Below, piece after piece: positions 6,413-12,395 of a stretch of 17,189 nucleotides of DNA. Within the stretch, counting starts at the first letter, position 1. Every line of letters begins with the position of its first letter. Source of the stretch: Ruminococcaceae bacterium UBA1375 (GTDB lineage Bacteria; Bacillota; Clostridia; Oscillospirales; Ruminococcaceae); the NCBI GenBank assembly GCA_002305795.1, contig DBRF01000007.1, forward strand, positions 1 through 17,189, written 5' to 3'. A program made the translations under genes and the position numbers. The notes beneath the pieces were generated by a model. It worked only from the letters and a program-made list of their open reading frames with translations, was not told where the DNA came from and did no database searches.

Positions 6413-6473
6413 CTTCTGCTCCTTTCCCTCCGGGATTCCCGGAAAACAGACAACTTTTCTCCGCAAAACTGAA

Positions 6474-6502
6474 AATTTATGCAAAGTCTAGGTAAAACAC
6501 AA
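6474..6502 (-). promoter_or_regulatory. Probable promoter of the DUF3783 gene
   Basis: TTGTGT and TAAATT with a 17 bp spacer on the minus strand, about 60 bp upstream of the ATG. Confidence 0.55.
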
Positions 6503-6576
6503 TGAATCGCTTGAAATTTTGGCTAGTTTCTGGAAAATTGAACGTACAACTTCACAAAATATTAACACAAAACCGC

Positions 6577-6605
6577 TTGTAATTTCACGTTCCCTCCGCT
6601 ATAAT
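6577..6605 (+). promoter_or_regulatory. Promoter of the 99-aa unknown gene
   Basis: TTGTAA (6577-6582) and TATAAT (6600-6605), 17 bp spacer. The leader that follows contains a short stem, GAGAGT with ACTCTC. Confidence 0.75.
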
Positions 6606-6684
6606 GAAATCATAGAGAGTTCTACCCACCCTGTTACCGGGACTCTCCCCGCTCTGTCCGCCCCAAGAAAGGAAGTGGCCGGTT

Positions 6685-6984
6685 ATGATGAACCGCAAAT
6701 ATCTGTTGATTGTTCAAAGCCCATCCGGTCCAATTCGGTTTGCCATGGTGCTGTGTCTTTCTCCCGGAAGATGCAGCGGGTACTGCGAATTTCGGGGCAA
6801 CATCGTCCCCATTGAAACTGTGCAGATTGACTCCCGGCAGCAAGTTGAGCTGCGGGGCACGGCGCCGATTTCTTCCGGCTGGTTTCGTTATCGGGTCAGC
6901 ATTCCCATGGAAAAGTCCTCCTTTGACTCCACCATGGAAATTGGCGGCAACGATACCATGCAACTCCACGGGAAGGTTGCATAA
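6685..6984 (+). CDS. Small hypothetical protein, unknown family
   Basis: 99 aa; I do not recognise it. It has no clear signal peptide or membrane helix. Alternating polar and hydrophobic residues (QVELRGTAPISSGWFRYRVS) suggest an all-beta fold. A Cys pair (GRCSGYCEF, residues 28-36) and the even spread of Gly are notable. Gene status is supported by a good promoter at 6577-6605, AAAGGAAG nine bases before the ATG (a second ATG follows immediately) and two strong terminators directly behind it. It is monocistronic and divergent from the DUF3783 gene. It could be a small regulatory or ligand-binding protein, but nothing in the sequence decides this. Confidence 0.7.
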   Translation: MMNRKYLLIVQSPSGPIRFAMVLCLSPGRCSGYCEFRGNIVPIETVQIDSRQQVELRGTAPISSGWFRYRVSIPMEKSSFDSTMEIGGNDTMQLHGKVA

Positions 6985-7027
6985 TCCGCTTCTCCTGGCT
7001 TGTCCATCATAATAACGAAAAGCAGTG

Positions 7028-7060
7028 AAAGCTGTGGCTGATTGCCGCAGCTTTTTCTGT
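7028..7060 (+). terminator. Intrinsic terminator of the 99-aa gene
   Basis: AAAGCTGTGGC-TGATT-GCCGCAGCTTT, an 11-bp stem with one G-T pair, then TTCTGTT. Confidence 0.85.
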
Positions 7061-7073
7061 TGGAAAGCGAAAA

Positions 7074-7097
7074 GTCACGGTTCCCGTGACCTTTTTC
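7074..7097 (+). terminator. Second, backup terminator
   Basis: GTCACGG-TTC-CCGTGAC then CTTTTTCC. Perfect 7-bp stem, 20 bases behind the first terminator and before the antitoxin 2 promoter. Confidence 0.8.
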
Positions 7098-7108
7098 CTC
7101 CAAACCTT

Positions 7109-7148
7109 GCCGGCCAAATCGCACGGCCGGCATTTTGCTTCGCAAAAA
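7109..7148 (+). repeat. Family 3 double-hairpin repeat, copy a
   Basis: GCCGGCC-n9-GGCCGGC, then ATTTTGC-TTC-GCAAAA. Two adjacent hairpins. The same layout, with changed but still paired stem bases (GCCGCCC with GGGCGGC), is found at 7872-7912 (minus) and 12071-12110 (plus). Confidence 0.7.
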
Positions 7149-7177
7149 CCGGTTTGGATGGGGGTGGTTTTTTCACC

Positions 7178-7206
7178 TTGACAATCCCAGAGGAAATGGG
7201 TATAAT
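7178..7206 (+). promoter_or_regulatory. Promoter of antitoxin RNA 2
   Basis: TTGACA (7178-7183), 17 bp, TATAAT (7201-7206), followed by the conserved AAAAACAGAA. Confidence 0.9.
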
Positions 7207-7212
7207 AAAAAC

Positions 7213-7300
7213 AGAAAGGACGAAACCGACAACGGTTGGTCCTGAAAGTAAGTTACAAAGTAACCGCTTTACCGGCCAAGGAAGCGGTTACTTCTTTTTA
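7213..7300 (+). ncRNA. Antisense antitoxin RNA 2 (type I TA)
   Basis: About 88 nt from promoter to terminator T-tract. Its 5' hairpin ACCG-ACAA-CGGT covaries with GCCG-ACAA-CGGC in antitoxin 1. The 3' end overlaps the Lys codons and stop of toxin 2 on the opposite strand. Confidence 0.8.
7258..7300 (+). terminator. Antitoxin 2 terminator overlapping the toxin 2 stop
   Basis: AAGTAACCGCTT (7258-7269) with AAGCGGTTACTT (7282-7293), a 12-bp perfect stem, then CTTTTTA. The same stem sequence is used in copy 3. Confidence 0.9.
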
Positions 7301-7392
7301 TGTTTCCGGAATTCCAAAAGAAATCGCGCAAAGGATATGACTGCTTGCAGTAGAGCAATCAGATGATCCCATGTGAAAGATCCCATTTTCAT
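7288..7392 (-). CDS. Type I toxin 2, small hydrophobic peptide
   Basis: 34-aa peptide beginning MKMGSFTWDHLI, then a hydrophobic stretch LIALLQAVISFARFLLEF and a basic end RKHKKK. It shares TWD near the N-terminus and the KKK end with toxin 3. The ATG at 7392 (a second ATG is two codons on) follows a run of seven G's, which pairs with CCCC just upstream. An in-frame ATG at 7425 would add 11 residues, but lacks a good ribosome binding site. Unlike copies 1 and 3, the separate upstream ORF is missing: the expected start position reads ATC TTC TAA. Expressed from a strong promoter at 7575-7603. Confidence 0.75.
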   Translation of the reverse strand: MKMGSFTWDHLIALLQAVISFARFLLEFRKHKKK

Positions 7393-7568
7393 TCCCCCCC
7401 TTGGAAGGGGAAAAGATCCAGTCATAAATTAGAAGATGCTCACCCCTTCCGAAAATCTTGCGTCAAAACGCAGACCGAATTTAGGTAAATGAGTGAGCCA
7501 ACCGCTATCGCTGTTTGTTTCATCCTTCCCCCAGGGAAATGAAATTTCCCCGAGTAGGCAAACGCCGT
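7393..7568 (-). promoter_or_regulatory. Structured 5' leader of toxin 2 mRNA
   Basis: About 175 nt. On the minus strand: hairpin GGC-GTTT-GCC near the start, hairpin GGGAAAT-GAA-ATTTCCC (about 7536-7553), the element GCGATAGCGGTT (7511-7500), hairpin TGCGT-TTTG-ACGCA (7472-7459) and the anti-Shine-Dalgarno stem CCCCT-TCCA-AGGGG (7410-7397). Confidence 0.65.
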
Positions 7569-7574
7569 AGCTTC

Positions 7575-7603
7575 ATTATAGCAAATCCCAGTGAATACGT
7601 CAA
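7575..7603 (-). promoter_or_regulatory. Promoter of toxin 2 mRNA
   Basis: TTGACG and TATAAT, 17 bp apart, on the minus strand. It lies just behind the terminator of the sugar transferase transcript. Confidence 0.85.
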
Positions 7604-7611
7604 CAAAACCC

Positions 7612-7641
7612 AAAAAAGGCAGGAGAAAAACCTCTCCTGCC
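7612..7641 (-). terminator. Intrinsic terminator of the sugar transferase transcript
   Basis: GGCAGGAG-n8-CTCCTGCC then TTTTTT on the minus strand. The 280 bp between the stop codon at 7924 and this hairpin consist of repeats. Confidence 0.85.
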
Positions 7642-7677
7642 CCAGCTTTTCCACCTCATCCGAGCGAGCTACGCTCG

Positions 7678-7712
7678 CCCACCTTCCCCTCCCAGGGGAA
7701 GGCTTTGTCAGG
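7678..7712. repeat. Family 5 hairpin repeat, copy 1
   Basis: CACCTTCCCCT-CCC-AGGGGAAGG followed by CTTTGTCAG; a perfect 9-bp stem. The inverse orientation occurs at 14488-14518, with the same GCTTTGTCAG tail. Confidence 0.65.
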
Positions 7713-7765
7713 CAGATGGAAACTATTTTTCCTTCCTTCGCCATCTGCCGCCTTCATTTTCCATT

Positions 7766-7822
7766 TTCCAATGGAAGATTCGACCGAAGGGAGAATCAAC
7801 CACAATGATTCACTATTCATTC
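7766..7822 (-). repeat. Family 1 repeat, copy D
   Basis: Minus-strand reading: GAATGAATAGTGAATCATTG, then TGGTTGATTCTCCCTTCGG, then TCGAATCTTCCATTGGAA. About 100 bp after the sugar transferase stop, same orientation as the gene. Confidence 0.8.
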
Positions 7823-7871
7823 CATGCCGCCCTTTGGCACAGGATCCCTCAGAATAGGGTTTCTCCCGGTT

Positions 7872-7912
7872 TTTGCTGTAAGGCAAAATGCCGCCCATGC
7901 TGTACGGGCGGC
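7872..7912 (-). repeat. Family 3 double-hairpin repeat, copy b
   Basis: On the minus strand GCCGCCC-n9-GGGCGGC, then ATTTTGCCTTACAGCAAAA. It starts 12 bases after the sugar transferase stop and could act as a weak terminator, but its U-run is only four bases long. Confidence 0.65.
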
Positions 7913-7923
7913 AAAGAGGAAAT

Positions 7924-9342
7924 TCATCCTCTGTCCTTCATCACCTGGTTCTTTTTCCGCTCTTCCAGCACCTTGGCCTGCTCCTGGGCGTTGAGAAACA
8001 CCATGCCGCTTTCCTCGGTGTGGAAGCCTTCGGTGGAGCTGTCCGCCTTGAAAAACACGGTGAGGGTCTGGAGCAGCAGCTTCACATCCTGCCACAAGCT
8101 GTAGCTTTCAATATACATCAAATCCAGCACCAGCTTGTCCTTGGGGGTGGTGTTGTACTTGCCCATAATCTGGGCCAAGCCGGTGAGGCCCGCCTTCACC
8201 CGCAGCCGGTAGGCAAACTCCGGCAGTTCCTGGGTGTACTTGTCCACGTTTTCCAGCATCTCCGGCCGGGGCCCCACCACGCTCATTTCCCCCTTGAGGA
8301 TGTTCAGCAGCTGGGGCAGCTCGTCCACTCGAAACTTCCGCAGCACCTTCCCCACCTTGGTGATCCGGTCGTCGTCGGTGGTGGCGCTGACGTTCTCCAC
8401 ATTCACCTTCATGGTGCGGAACTTGATGATTCGGAAGATCTTGCCGTTTTTGGTAGCACGGTTCTGCCGGAAGAACACCGGCCCCCCGTCCCCGCACTTA
8501 ATGGCAATGGCGCAGATGAGGAAGATGGGGCTGGTAATCACCAGAGCCACCACACTGATGACCAAATCCATGCAGCGCTTAACCAGCCGCTGTTCAAAGG
8601 TCAAATCGGTGGCTTCCCAGCTCAAAAAAGACTTGTCGTCCAACAGCATATGGTTGGCGTTGACCTCCACCACGTCCCCCAGTTCCGGGTTGAAGTAGAT
8701 GTTCTTCTGCTTCTGGTAGCAGTATTCCAACAGGGTGGTGCGCTGGTTGGTGGGCACGTCGTAGAGGAAGATGGTGTTGCACCGGTCGATCATGGGGAAG
8801 ATGTCCGGGGAGTCGTAGGCCCGGACGTGGGCCACCCGGTACTGCCGCAGATAGTGTTTCAGCTTGGGGGCAATCTGGTCCAGGGACTGCTGGGAGGAGG
8901 TGATAATCAGCACCTTCTCCGGAGGGGTAATCTTAAAGTAGAGGAAATTGCCCAGGTAGGTAAAGGCCACAATGGCCACCACCTGGAGCAGGAAGATATA
9001 GATCAGGTAGTGGAAATCCGCCAAGGTAAAGCTGGCATAGCGGTTCTCGTTGGTGTTCATGATGCACAGCTGTAAATAGGTAATCAAATCGGTAATCAGC
9101 GCCGACAGGGACATGGAAAAGATAATGGGCTTGCTTTTCTGCTTGCCGATGTTGTAGCCCCCGTAGATAGACATCAAGGCGATGCCCGCCACCGCAAAGG
9201 TCAGGCAGGTGGTGGCCAGGGTCCGGGAGGGATGGCGCAGAGCGAAGTTGGGAATGGCGTAAAAGCCCAAAAACAGGGCAAAAAGCACCAAAAACAGACT
9301 GATTTTTAAGCTGAACACCAGCAGGCGTCGATAACTTCTCAC
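7924..9342 (-). CDS. Polyprenyl-phosphate sugar-1-phosphate transferase (exopolysaccharide)
   Basis: 472-aa membrane enzyme that moves a sugar-1-phosphate from a nucleotide sugar to undecaprenyl phosphate, the first step of a cell-surface polysaccharide unit. The N-terminal part to about residue 135 has four to five membrane segments. Residues 140-245 form a degenerate Rossmann-like domain. The bacterial sugar transferase domain runs from about 253 to 435: KRCMDLVIS with a membrane-re-entrant helix, RATKNGKIFRIIKFRTM (295-311), DELPQLLNIL (340-349) and SVVGPRPE (354-361), then KAGLTGLAQI (383-392). The catalytic Asp-Glu and the Arg of GPRP are present. The sugar specificity cannot be read. 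Start GTG at 9342 with GGAGGT six bases upstream. No other polysaccharide genes are next to it in the window, which is unusual for this class. Confidence 0.93.
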   Translation of the reverse strand: MRSYRRLLVFSLKISLFLVLFALFLGFYAIPNFALRHPSRTLATTCLTFAVAGIALMSIYGGYNIGKQKSKPIIFSMSLSALITDLITYLQLCIMNTNENRYASFTLADFHYLIYIFLLQVVAIVAFTYLGNFLYFKITPPEKVLIITSSQQSLDQIAPKLKHYLRQYRVAHVRAYDSPDIFPMIDRCNTIFLYDVPTNQRTTLLEYCYQKQKNIYFNPELGDVVEVNANHMLLDDKSFLSWEATDLTFEQRLVKRCMDLVISVVALVITSPIFLICAIAIKCGDGGPVFFRQNRATKNGKIFRIIKFRTMKVNVENVSATTDDDRITKVGKVLRKFRVDELPQLLNILKGEMSVVGPRPEMLENVDKYTQELPEFAYRLRVKAGLTGLAQIMGKYNTTPKDKLVLDLMYIESYSLWQDVKLLLQTLTVFFKADSSTEGFHTEESGMVFLNAQEQAKVLEERKKNQVMKDRG

Positions 9343-9376
9343 AAAAAGACCTCCGTTTCAGGGGGAAAAAACAGAT

Positions 9377-9405
9377 ATTATAATATTACCACAGAGAAAC
9401 CAGAG
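9377..9405 (-). promoter_or_regulatory. Possible promoter of the sugar transferase
   Basis: A perfect TATAAT (9382-9377) lies 35 bp upstream of the GTG start on the minus strand, but the -35 region is poor (CTCTGG at 17 bp). It may need an activator. Confidence 0.45.
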
Positions 9406-9448
9406 ATGCAAGCCTTCCAAAGTGCCTGTATCCCCTTCTCCACCCGGC

Positions 9449-9491
9449 AAAAGGAAAGCAGCCGCCCCGGTTTTTCGGAAAGCGGCTGCTT
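9449..9491 (-). terminator. Intrinsic terminator of the cdaA-cdaR operon
   Basis: AAGCAGCCGC with GCGGCTGCTT (10-bp perfect stem, 16-base loop), then TCCTTTT on the minus strand. It separates cdaR from the sugar transferase. Confidence 0.8.
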
Positions 9492-9545
9492 GTTTGGGAT
9501 TCATTCACTGGTAAACCGGGCACTGTTTCCCGCAAGGGGCTGCCC

Positions 9546-10820
9546 TTATCCTCCCAGGGGACCCGCCGCCGTGGCGGTCACCGGCAGGTAGTACACCCCC
9601 ACCGCCCAGGCAGTGGCGCCGTTGTTCAGGCTGATGGTGGCCCGGACCTGCTGTTCCCCCTGGGTCAGCCGGACGTTGGAGAAGTCCAGGGTCACCACCA
9701 CGTCGTCCCCGGTGAGCCCGGCAATGTCCTCCGGGAAGCCCACAAAGGTGATGCCGGTGAGGCGGCTGGCGTTGACGGTGATGTTGTAGCCGGAGGGGCG
9801 GTTGGTGGTGACGATGTTGGTGCTGTCCAGGGTGGTGCGGTCCAGCTCATCGGTAAAGGTGACGGTGACCTCCTCCAGCCCGCTGAGGTTCAAGTACCCC
9901 GCCGGCAAGCTCACCTCAAAGGTGTAGCTGTAATCCTCCTGGATGTTGCGCACGTCGATCTGTCCCAGGCTGATGGACTCCAGGCTCACCCCGGCGTCCA
10001 CCGGCACCCCGATGGTAATGGTCTCGTTGCTCAGGGTGTAGTCCAGCTGCCCGATATCCAGCCCGTCGGGCACGTTGATGTAGTCCACCGTCAAAGGCAG
10101 GGTCATCCGCTGGTACACCGGCATGGTGATCCGGGGGTCGATGGCGTCGGTGGTAATGTTGCCGCTCTGCTCCAAAGGCGCCCCGTTTTCATCGTAGAAC
10201 ACAAAGGTGCCGGAGACGGTGGTGCTCTTGGTCAGGGTCATAGTCTCGGTGTTTTCCAGCACCACCCGGTCCACCTGGTCGATCTCGGCGGCAGGGCCGG
10301 TGAGGGTGACGCTGGTGGGGTTGCACACCAGATCCCCCATAAAGGTGCCTTCCTGGCCCACCGTCTTGTTGGAAACACTGGCCTCCACCAAAAAGGTGGC
10401 TTCCTCAAACCGGTCCAGGGTGACGCTGAGGTTGGACTGTATGGGATAGTCCACCGAATAGGTTTCGTCGTGGTCGTTGTTCTTCACCACCGACACCTCC
10501 AGCTGGTAGGTGCCGGGTTCGGTGATGTCCCCGGCGTCCACGGTGGCGGTAAAGTCGTCGGCGGTCAGGTTGCCCACGGTGTAGATGGCGCCGGTGATCT
10601 GGGCGCTGACCTTCAGATCCTTTTGATCCACCACGTCCAGCCCGTTGAGCTGGGCGGAGCCGGAAAGCTCCACCTGCACCGGGATGTTGTCCACCACGGT
10701 GGTGACGTTGGGGTCCACCACCAGGGACACCACCAGCCAGGCGATGATTCCCAGCAGCAGGGAAAGCACCATCAGCACCCGCTTGGAAGAGAAAAACCGC
10801 TGTGCATCGAACTTTTTCAT
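9546..10820 (-). CDS. cdaR: CdaR (YbbR-domain) regulator of c-di-AMP synthase
   Basis: 424 aa: one N-terminal membrane anchor (about residues 14-36), then an extracytoplasmic region of repeated YbbR domains. The best repeat signature is NPTSVTLTGPAAEIDQVDRV at 167-186; two to three more diverged repeats follow, and the last ends near the C-terminus. In Bacillus, Listeria and Staphylococcus this protein binds CdaA and modulates c-di-AMP output, and may sense the envelope. ATG at 10820 follows AGGAGGAG. It overlaps the cdaA stop as ATGA, so translation is coupled. In many Firmicutes glmM follows as the third gene; here a terminator follows, so glmM must be elsewhere or lost. Confidence 0.92.
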   Translation of the reverse strand: MKKFDAQRFFSSKRVLMVLSLLLGIIAWLVVSLVVDPNVTTVVDNIPVQVELSGSAQLNGLDVVDQKDLKVSAQITGAIYTVGNLTADDFTATVDAGDITEPGTYQLEVSVVKNNDHDETYSVDYPIQSNLSVTLDRFEEATFLVEASVSNKTVGQEGTFMGDLVCNPTSVTLTGPAAEIDQVDRVVLENTETMTLTKSTTVSGTFVFYDENGAPLEQSGNITTDAIDPRITMPVYQRMTLPLTVDYINVPDGLDIGQLDYTLSNETITIGVPVDAGVSLESISLGQIDVRNIQEDYSYTFEVSLPAGYLNLSGLEEVTVTFTDELDRTTLDSTNIVTTNRPSGYNITVNASRLTGITFVGFPEDIAGLTGDDVVVTLDFSNVRLTQGEQQVRATISLNNGATAWAVGVYYLPVTATAAGPLGG

Positions 10821-11737
10821 CCGTTTTTCTCCTCCTGTTTCTGCTTCTTCTTTTTCTTTTTCAGCTTCTTGTCCTTGCCCAGCAGGCGGCTGACTACCGT
10901 TTGTCCCACGGTCTTGTCATTTTCCCCATCGCCCACCAAGGCGGATTGGAGGTACCGGGTGAGCCGGGCGGAGTCGAAGCCCCGCTCCATCTTGCCGTCC
11001 ACCACCACCGACACGGTGCCGGTTTCCTCGCTGACCACAATGACGATGGCGTCGCTGACCTCGCTCATGCCGATGGCGGCCCGGTGGCGGCTGCCGAAGT
11101 GGGTGGCAATCAACTCCTCCTTCTGGGGCTTGGGGAGGAAGCAGGCCGCCGCCAGAATCTGGCCGTCCCGCATAATCACCGCCCCGTCGTGGAGGGGGGT
11201 CTTATTGTAAAAGATGTTGCCGAAGAGCTCTACGCTGGGGGTGGCGTTGAGGATCACCCCGGTGGCAATCTGTTCCCCCAGCTTAATCTGCCGTTCAATG
11301 ACAATCAGCGCCCCGGTGACGGTTTTGCTCAGCCGGTCCACCGCTGAGACGATAACGGGGATCACCGGCTCCCACTCCCCGGCGTGGCGGTTGGCCTCGG
11401 CGGTAAATACGTTGCCCATCCTGGCCCGGCCCAGCCGTTCCAGAGCCCGGCGGATCTCCGGCTGGAACAGCACGATGATGGCAAAGATGCCGATCTGCAG
11501 GATGTTGTTCATCAAGAAGTTCAGCGTCTTCATGTCCAGCAAAAAGGCCACCAGCGTCAGCGCCAAAATCAGCAGGATGCCTTTGAGCAGCTGTTCCGCC
11601 CGGGTCTCCCGGACCAGTTGGATCCCCTTGTAGATGATGTAGGAGATCACCAGGATGTCCAGCACATCAATAATGGGATTGAAGTTTTTGACCACGCTGA
11701 CCAAGCCCAGCCAGGTGTCCTGAAAAAAGCTTCCCAT
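10817..11737 (-). CDS. cdaA: Diadenylate cyclase CdaA (c-di-AMP synthase)
   Basis: 306-aa membrane enzyme that joins two ATP into c-di-AMP. Three N-terminal membrane helices (about 24-38, 51-67 and 79-91) precede the cytosolic DAC domain. Catalytic and ATP-binding motifs are intact: LHDGAVI with DGA at 184-186 and SRHRAAIG with RHRAA at 217-221. The unusual end is a strongly basic tail (KDKKLKKKKKKQKQ) that is low complexity. Start ATG at 11737 with GAGGAA nine bases upstream. First gene of the cdaA-cdaR operon from the promoter at 11791-11819. c-di-AMP is a known inhibitor of Ktr uptake in Firmicutes, so the ktrBA operon about 6 kb away is a likely target (inference). Confidence 0.95.
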   Translation of the reverse strand: MGSFFQDTWLGLVSVVKNFNPIIDVLDILVISYIIYKGIQLVRETRAEQLLKGILLILALTLVAFLLDMKTLNFLMNNILQIGIFAIIVLFQPEIRRALERLGRARMGNVFTAEANRHAGEWEPVIPVIVSAVDRLSKTVTGALIVIERQIKLGEQIATGVILNATPSVELFGNIFYNKTPLHDGAVIMRDGQILAAACFLPKPQKEELIATHFGSRHRAAIGMSEVSDAIVIVVSEETGTVSVVVDGKMERGFDSARLTRYLQSALVGDGENDKTVGQTVVSRLLGKDKKLKKKKKKQKQEEKNG

Positions 11738-11790
11738 GGGTTCTGTTTCCTCTCTTTTTGGGTTCTCTTGCGGGATTTCTTCTAAGTTTT

Positions 11791-11819
11791 ATTGTATCAA
11801 GAAACCGGAAAAAATGCAA
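11791..11819 (-). promoter_or_regulatory. Promoter of cdaA-cdaR
   Basis: TTGCAT and TACAAT with a 17 bp spacer on the minus strand, about 55 bp upstream of the ATG. Confidence 0.75.
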
Positions 11820-11840
11820 CGTCTTCCAGAGGAAAAGCAA

Positions 11841-11883
11841 AAAAGAAAAAAGCAGCCGCCGGCCCGGCCCGGAAAGCGGTTGC
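11841..11883 (-). terminator. Minus-strand terminator upstream of cdaA
   Basis: GCAACCGC with GCGGCTGC around a GC-rich loop, then TTTTTTCTTTTTTGC on the minus strand. No minus-strand gene is visible immediately upstream of it, so it may insulate the cdaA promoter from antitoxin 3 read-through, or be a remnant. Confidence 0.6.
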
Positions 11884-11947
11884 AAAACGCCGATTGCAGA
11901 GACGGCGGTTTCGCCTGCGCAGTTTCAGAGAGGGTATTGCACATTTT

Positions 11948-11977
11948 TTGACAACGGTATCTGCAACGTGTTATAAT
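11948..11977 (+). promoter_or_regulatory. Promoter of toxin 3 mRNA
   Basis: TTGACA (11948-11953) and TATAAT (11972-11977) with an 18 bp spacer. No reading frame with an RBS follows before the toxin 3 region, about 285 bases on. Confidence 0.85.
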
Positions 11978-12010
11978 TCCGTTACAGCTTTTGCTGACTC
12001 GAATTTTTTC

Positions 12011-12066
12011 GGGGACAGCGAAACGTCTACGAAACGTCATACGACGTTTCTCGTTTCTAAGTCCCC
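12011..12066 (+). repeat. Nested GAAACGTC hairpin in the toxin 3 leader
   Basis: Outer stem GGGGAC (12011-12016) with GTCCCC (12061-12066), middle GAAACG (12020) with CGTTTC (12052-12057), inner GAAACGTC-ATAC-GACGTTTC (12031-12050). The inner element matches the palindrome at 3111-3130. Confidence 0.7.
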
Positions 12067-12070
12067 TCTT

Positions 12071-12110
12071 GCCGCCCGTAAAGCATGGGCGGCATTTTGC
12101 TGCGCAAAAA
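12071..12110 (+). repeat. Family 3 double-hairpin repeat, copy c
   Basis: GCCGCCC-n9-GGGCGGC, then ATTTTGC-TGC-GCAAAA. It lies in the sense direction in the toxin 3 leader, so it could reduce read-through into the toxin. Confidence 0.65.
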
Positions 12111-12221
12111 TCGAGGGAACTTTTGCCAAACCTGCATGACAAAATAAAAAGCGATAGCGGTTGACCCCTTCTCATACACTTTCAAGCAAGTACAACTTGA
12201 TTAGAGAAGGGGGGTGCTTCG

Positions 12222-12395
12222 ATGATGTTCAGTAAATCGGTTCCTCCTTTTTCTGAAAGGAGGGATTCGGATGGCGTATGTGACCTGGGATCAATTATTG
12301 CAAGTTCTCATGCTTGCAGTTTCCATCCTGACACTTGTTCATCTCTGGACAAAAAAGAAGTAACCGCTTACTGTGCCTGTAAAGCGGTTACTTAA
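12222..12395 (+). CDS. Possible upstream ORF overlapping toxin 3
   Basis: ATG ATG at 12222 and 12225 with AAGGGGGG upstream opens a 57-codon frame, starting MMFSKSVPPF. It passes through the anti-Shine-Dalgarno hairpin and the toxin in the +1 frame and stops at the far arm of the terminator. The copy 1 ORF (2740-2540) has the same start, the same SVPPF and the same frame offset. It is probably a translated leader rather than a working protein. Confidence 0.35.
   Translation: MMFSKSVPPFSERRDSDGVCDLGSIIASSHACSFHPDTCSSLDKKEVTAYCACKAVT
12271..12363 (+). CDS. Type I toxin 3, small hydrophobic peptide
   Basis: 30-aa peptide: MAYVTWDQLL, then the hydrophobic QVLMLAVSILTLVHLW, then TKKK. Its size, single membrane helix and Lys end fit the putative holin-like type I toxins of Firmicutes (family inference). 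The ATG at 12271 is preceded by AAAGGAGG, which is fully sequestered in an 8-bp hairpin. The stop TAA lies in the antitoxin terminator stem, and the Lys codons are the complement of the antitoxin U-tract. It shares TWD with toxin 2 and the WTK end with toxin 1. Of the three copies it is the clearest. Confidence 0.8.
   Translation: MAYVTWDQLLQVLMLAVSILTLVHLWTKKK

Larger units (their letters stand above)
11984..12270 (+). promoter_or_regulatory. Long structured 5' leader of toxin 3 mRNA
   Basis: About 285 nt, some 100 nt longer than in copies 1 and 2. Order: hairpin CAGC-TTTT-GCTG; a nested GAAACGTC hairpin (12011-12066); a family 3 repeat (12071-12110); the element GCGATAGCGGTT (12151-12162); hairpin CAAGT-ACA-ACTTG (12187-12199); the upstream ORF start (12222); and the anti-Shine-Dalgarno hairpin CCTCCTTT-TTCTG-AAAGGAGG (12243-12263). 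The extra length is made of the two repeat hairpins. Confidence 0.65.

Noticed and set aside
7888..9075. 395-codon plus-strand frame opposite the sugar transferase
   Set aside because: Antisense shadow; the minus-strand gene has all catalytic motifs.
11789..12175. 128-codon minus-strand frame upstream of cdaA
   Set aside because: Spans a terminator, the toxin 3 promoter and two repeat hairpins; no RBS; Cys/Arg-rich chance frame.
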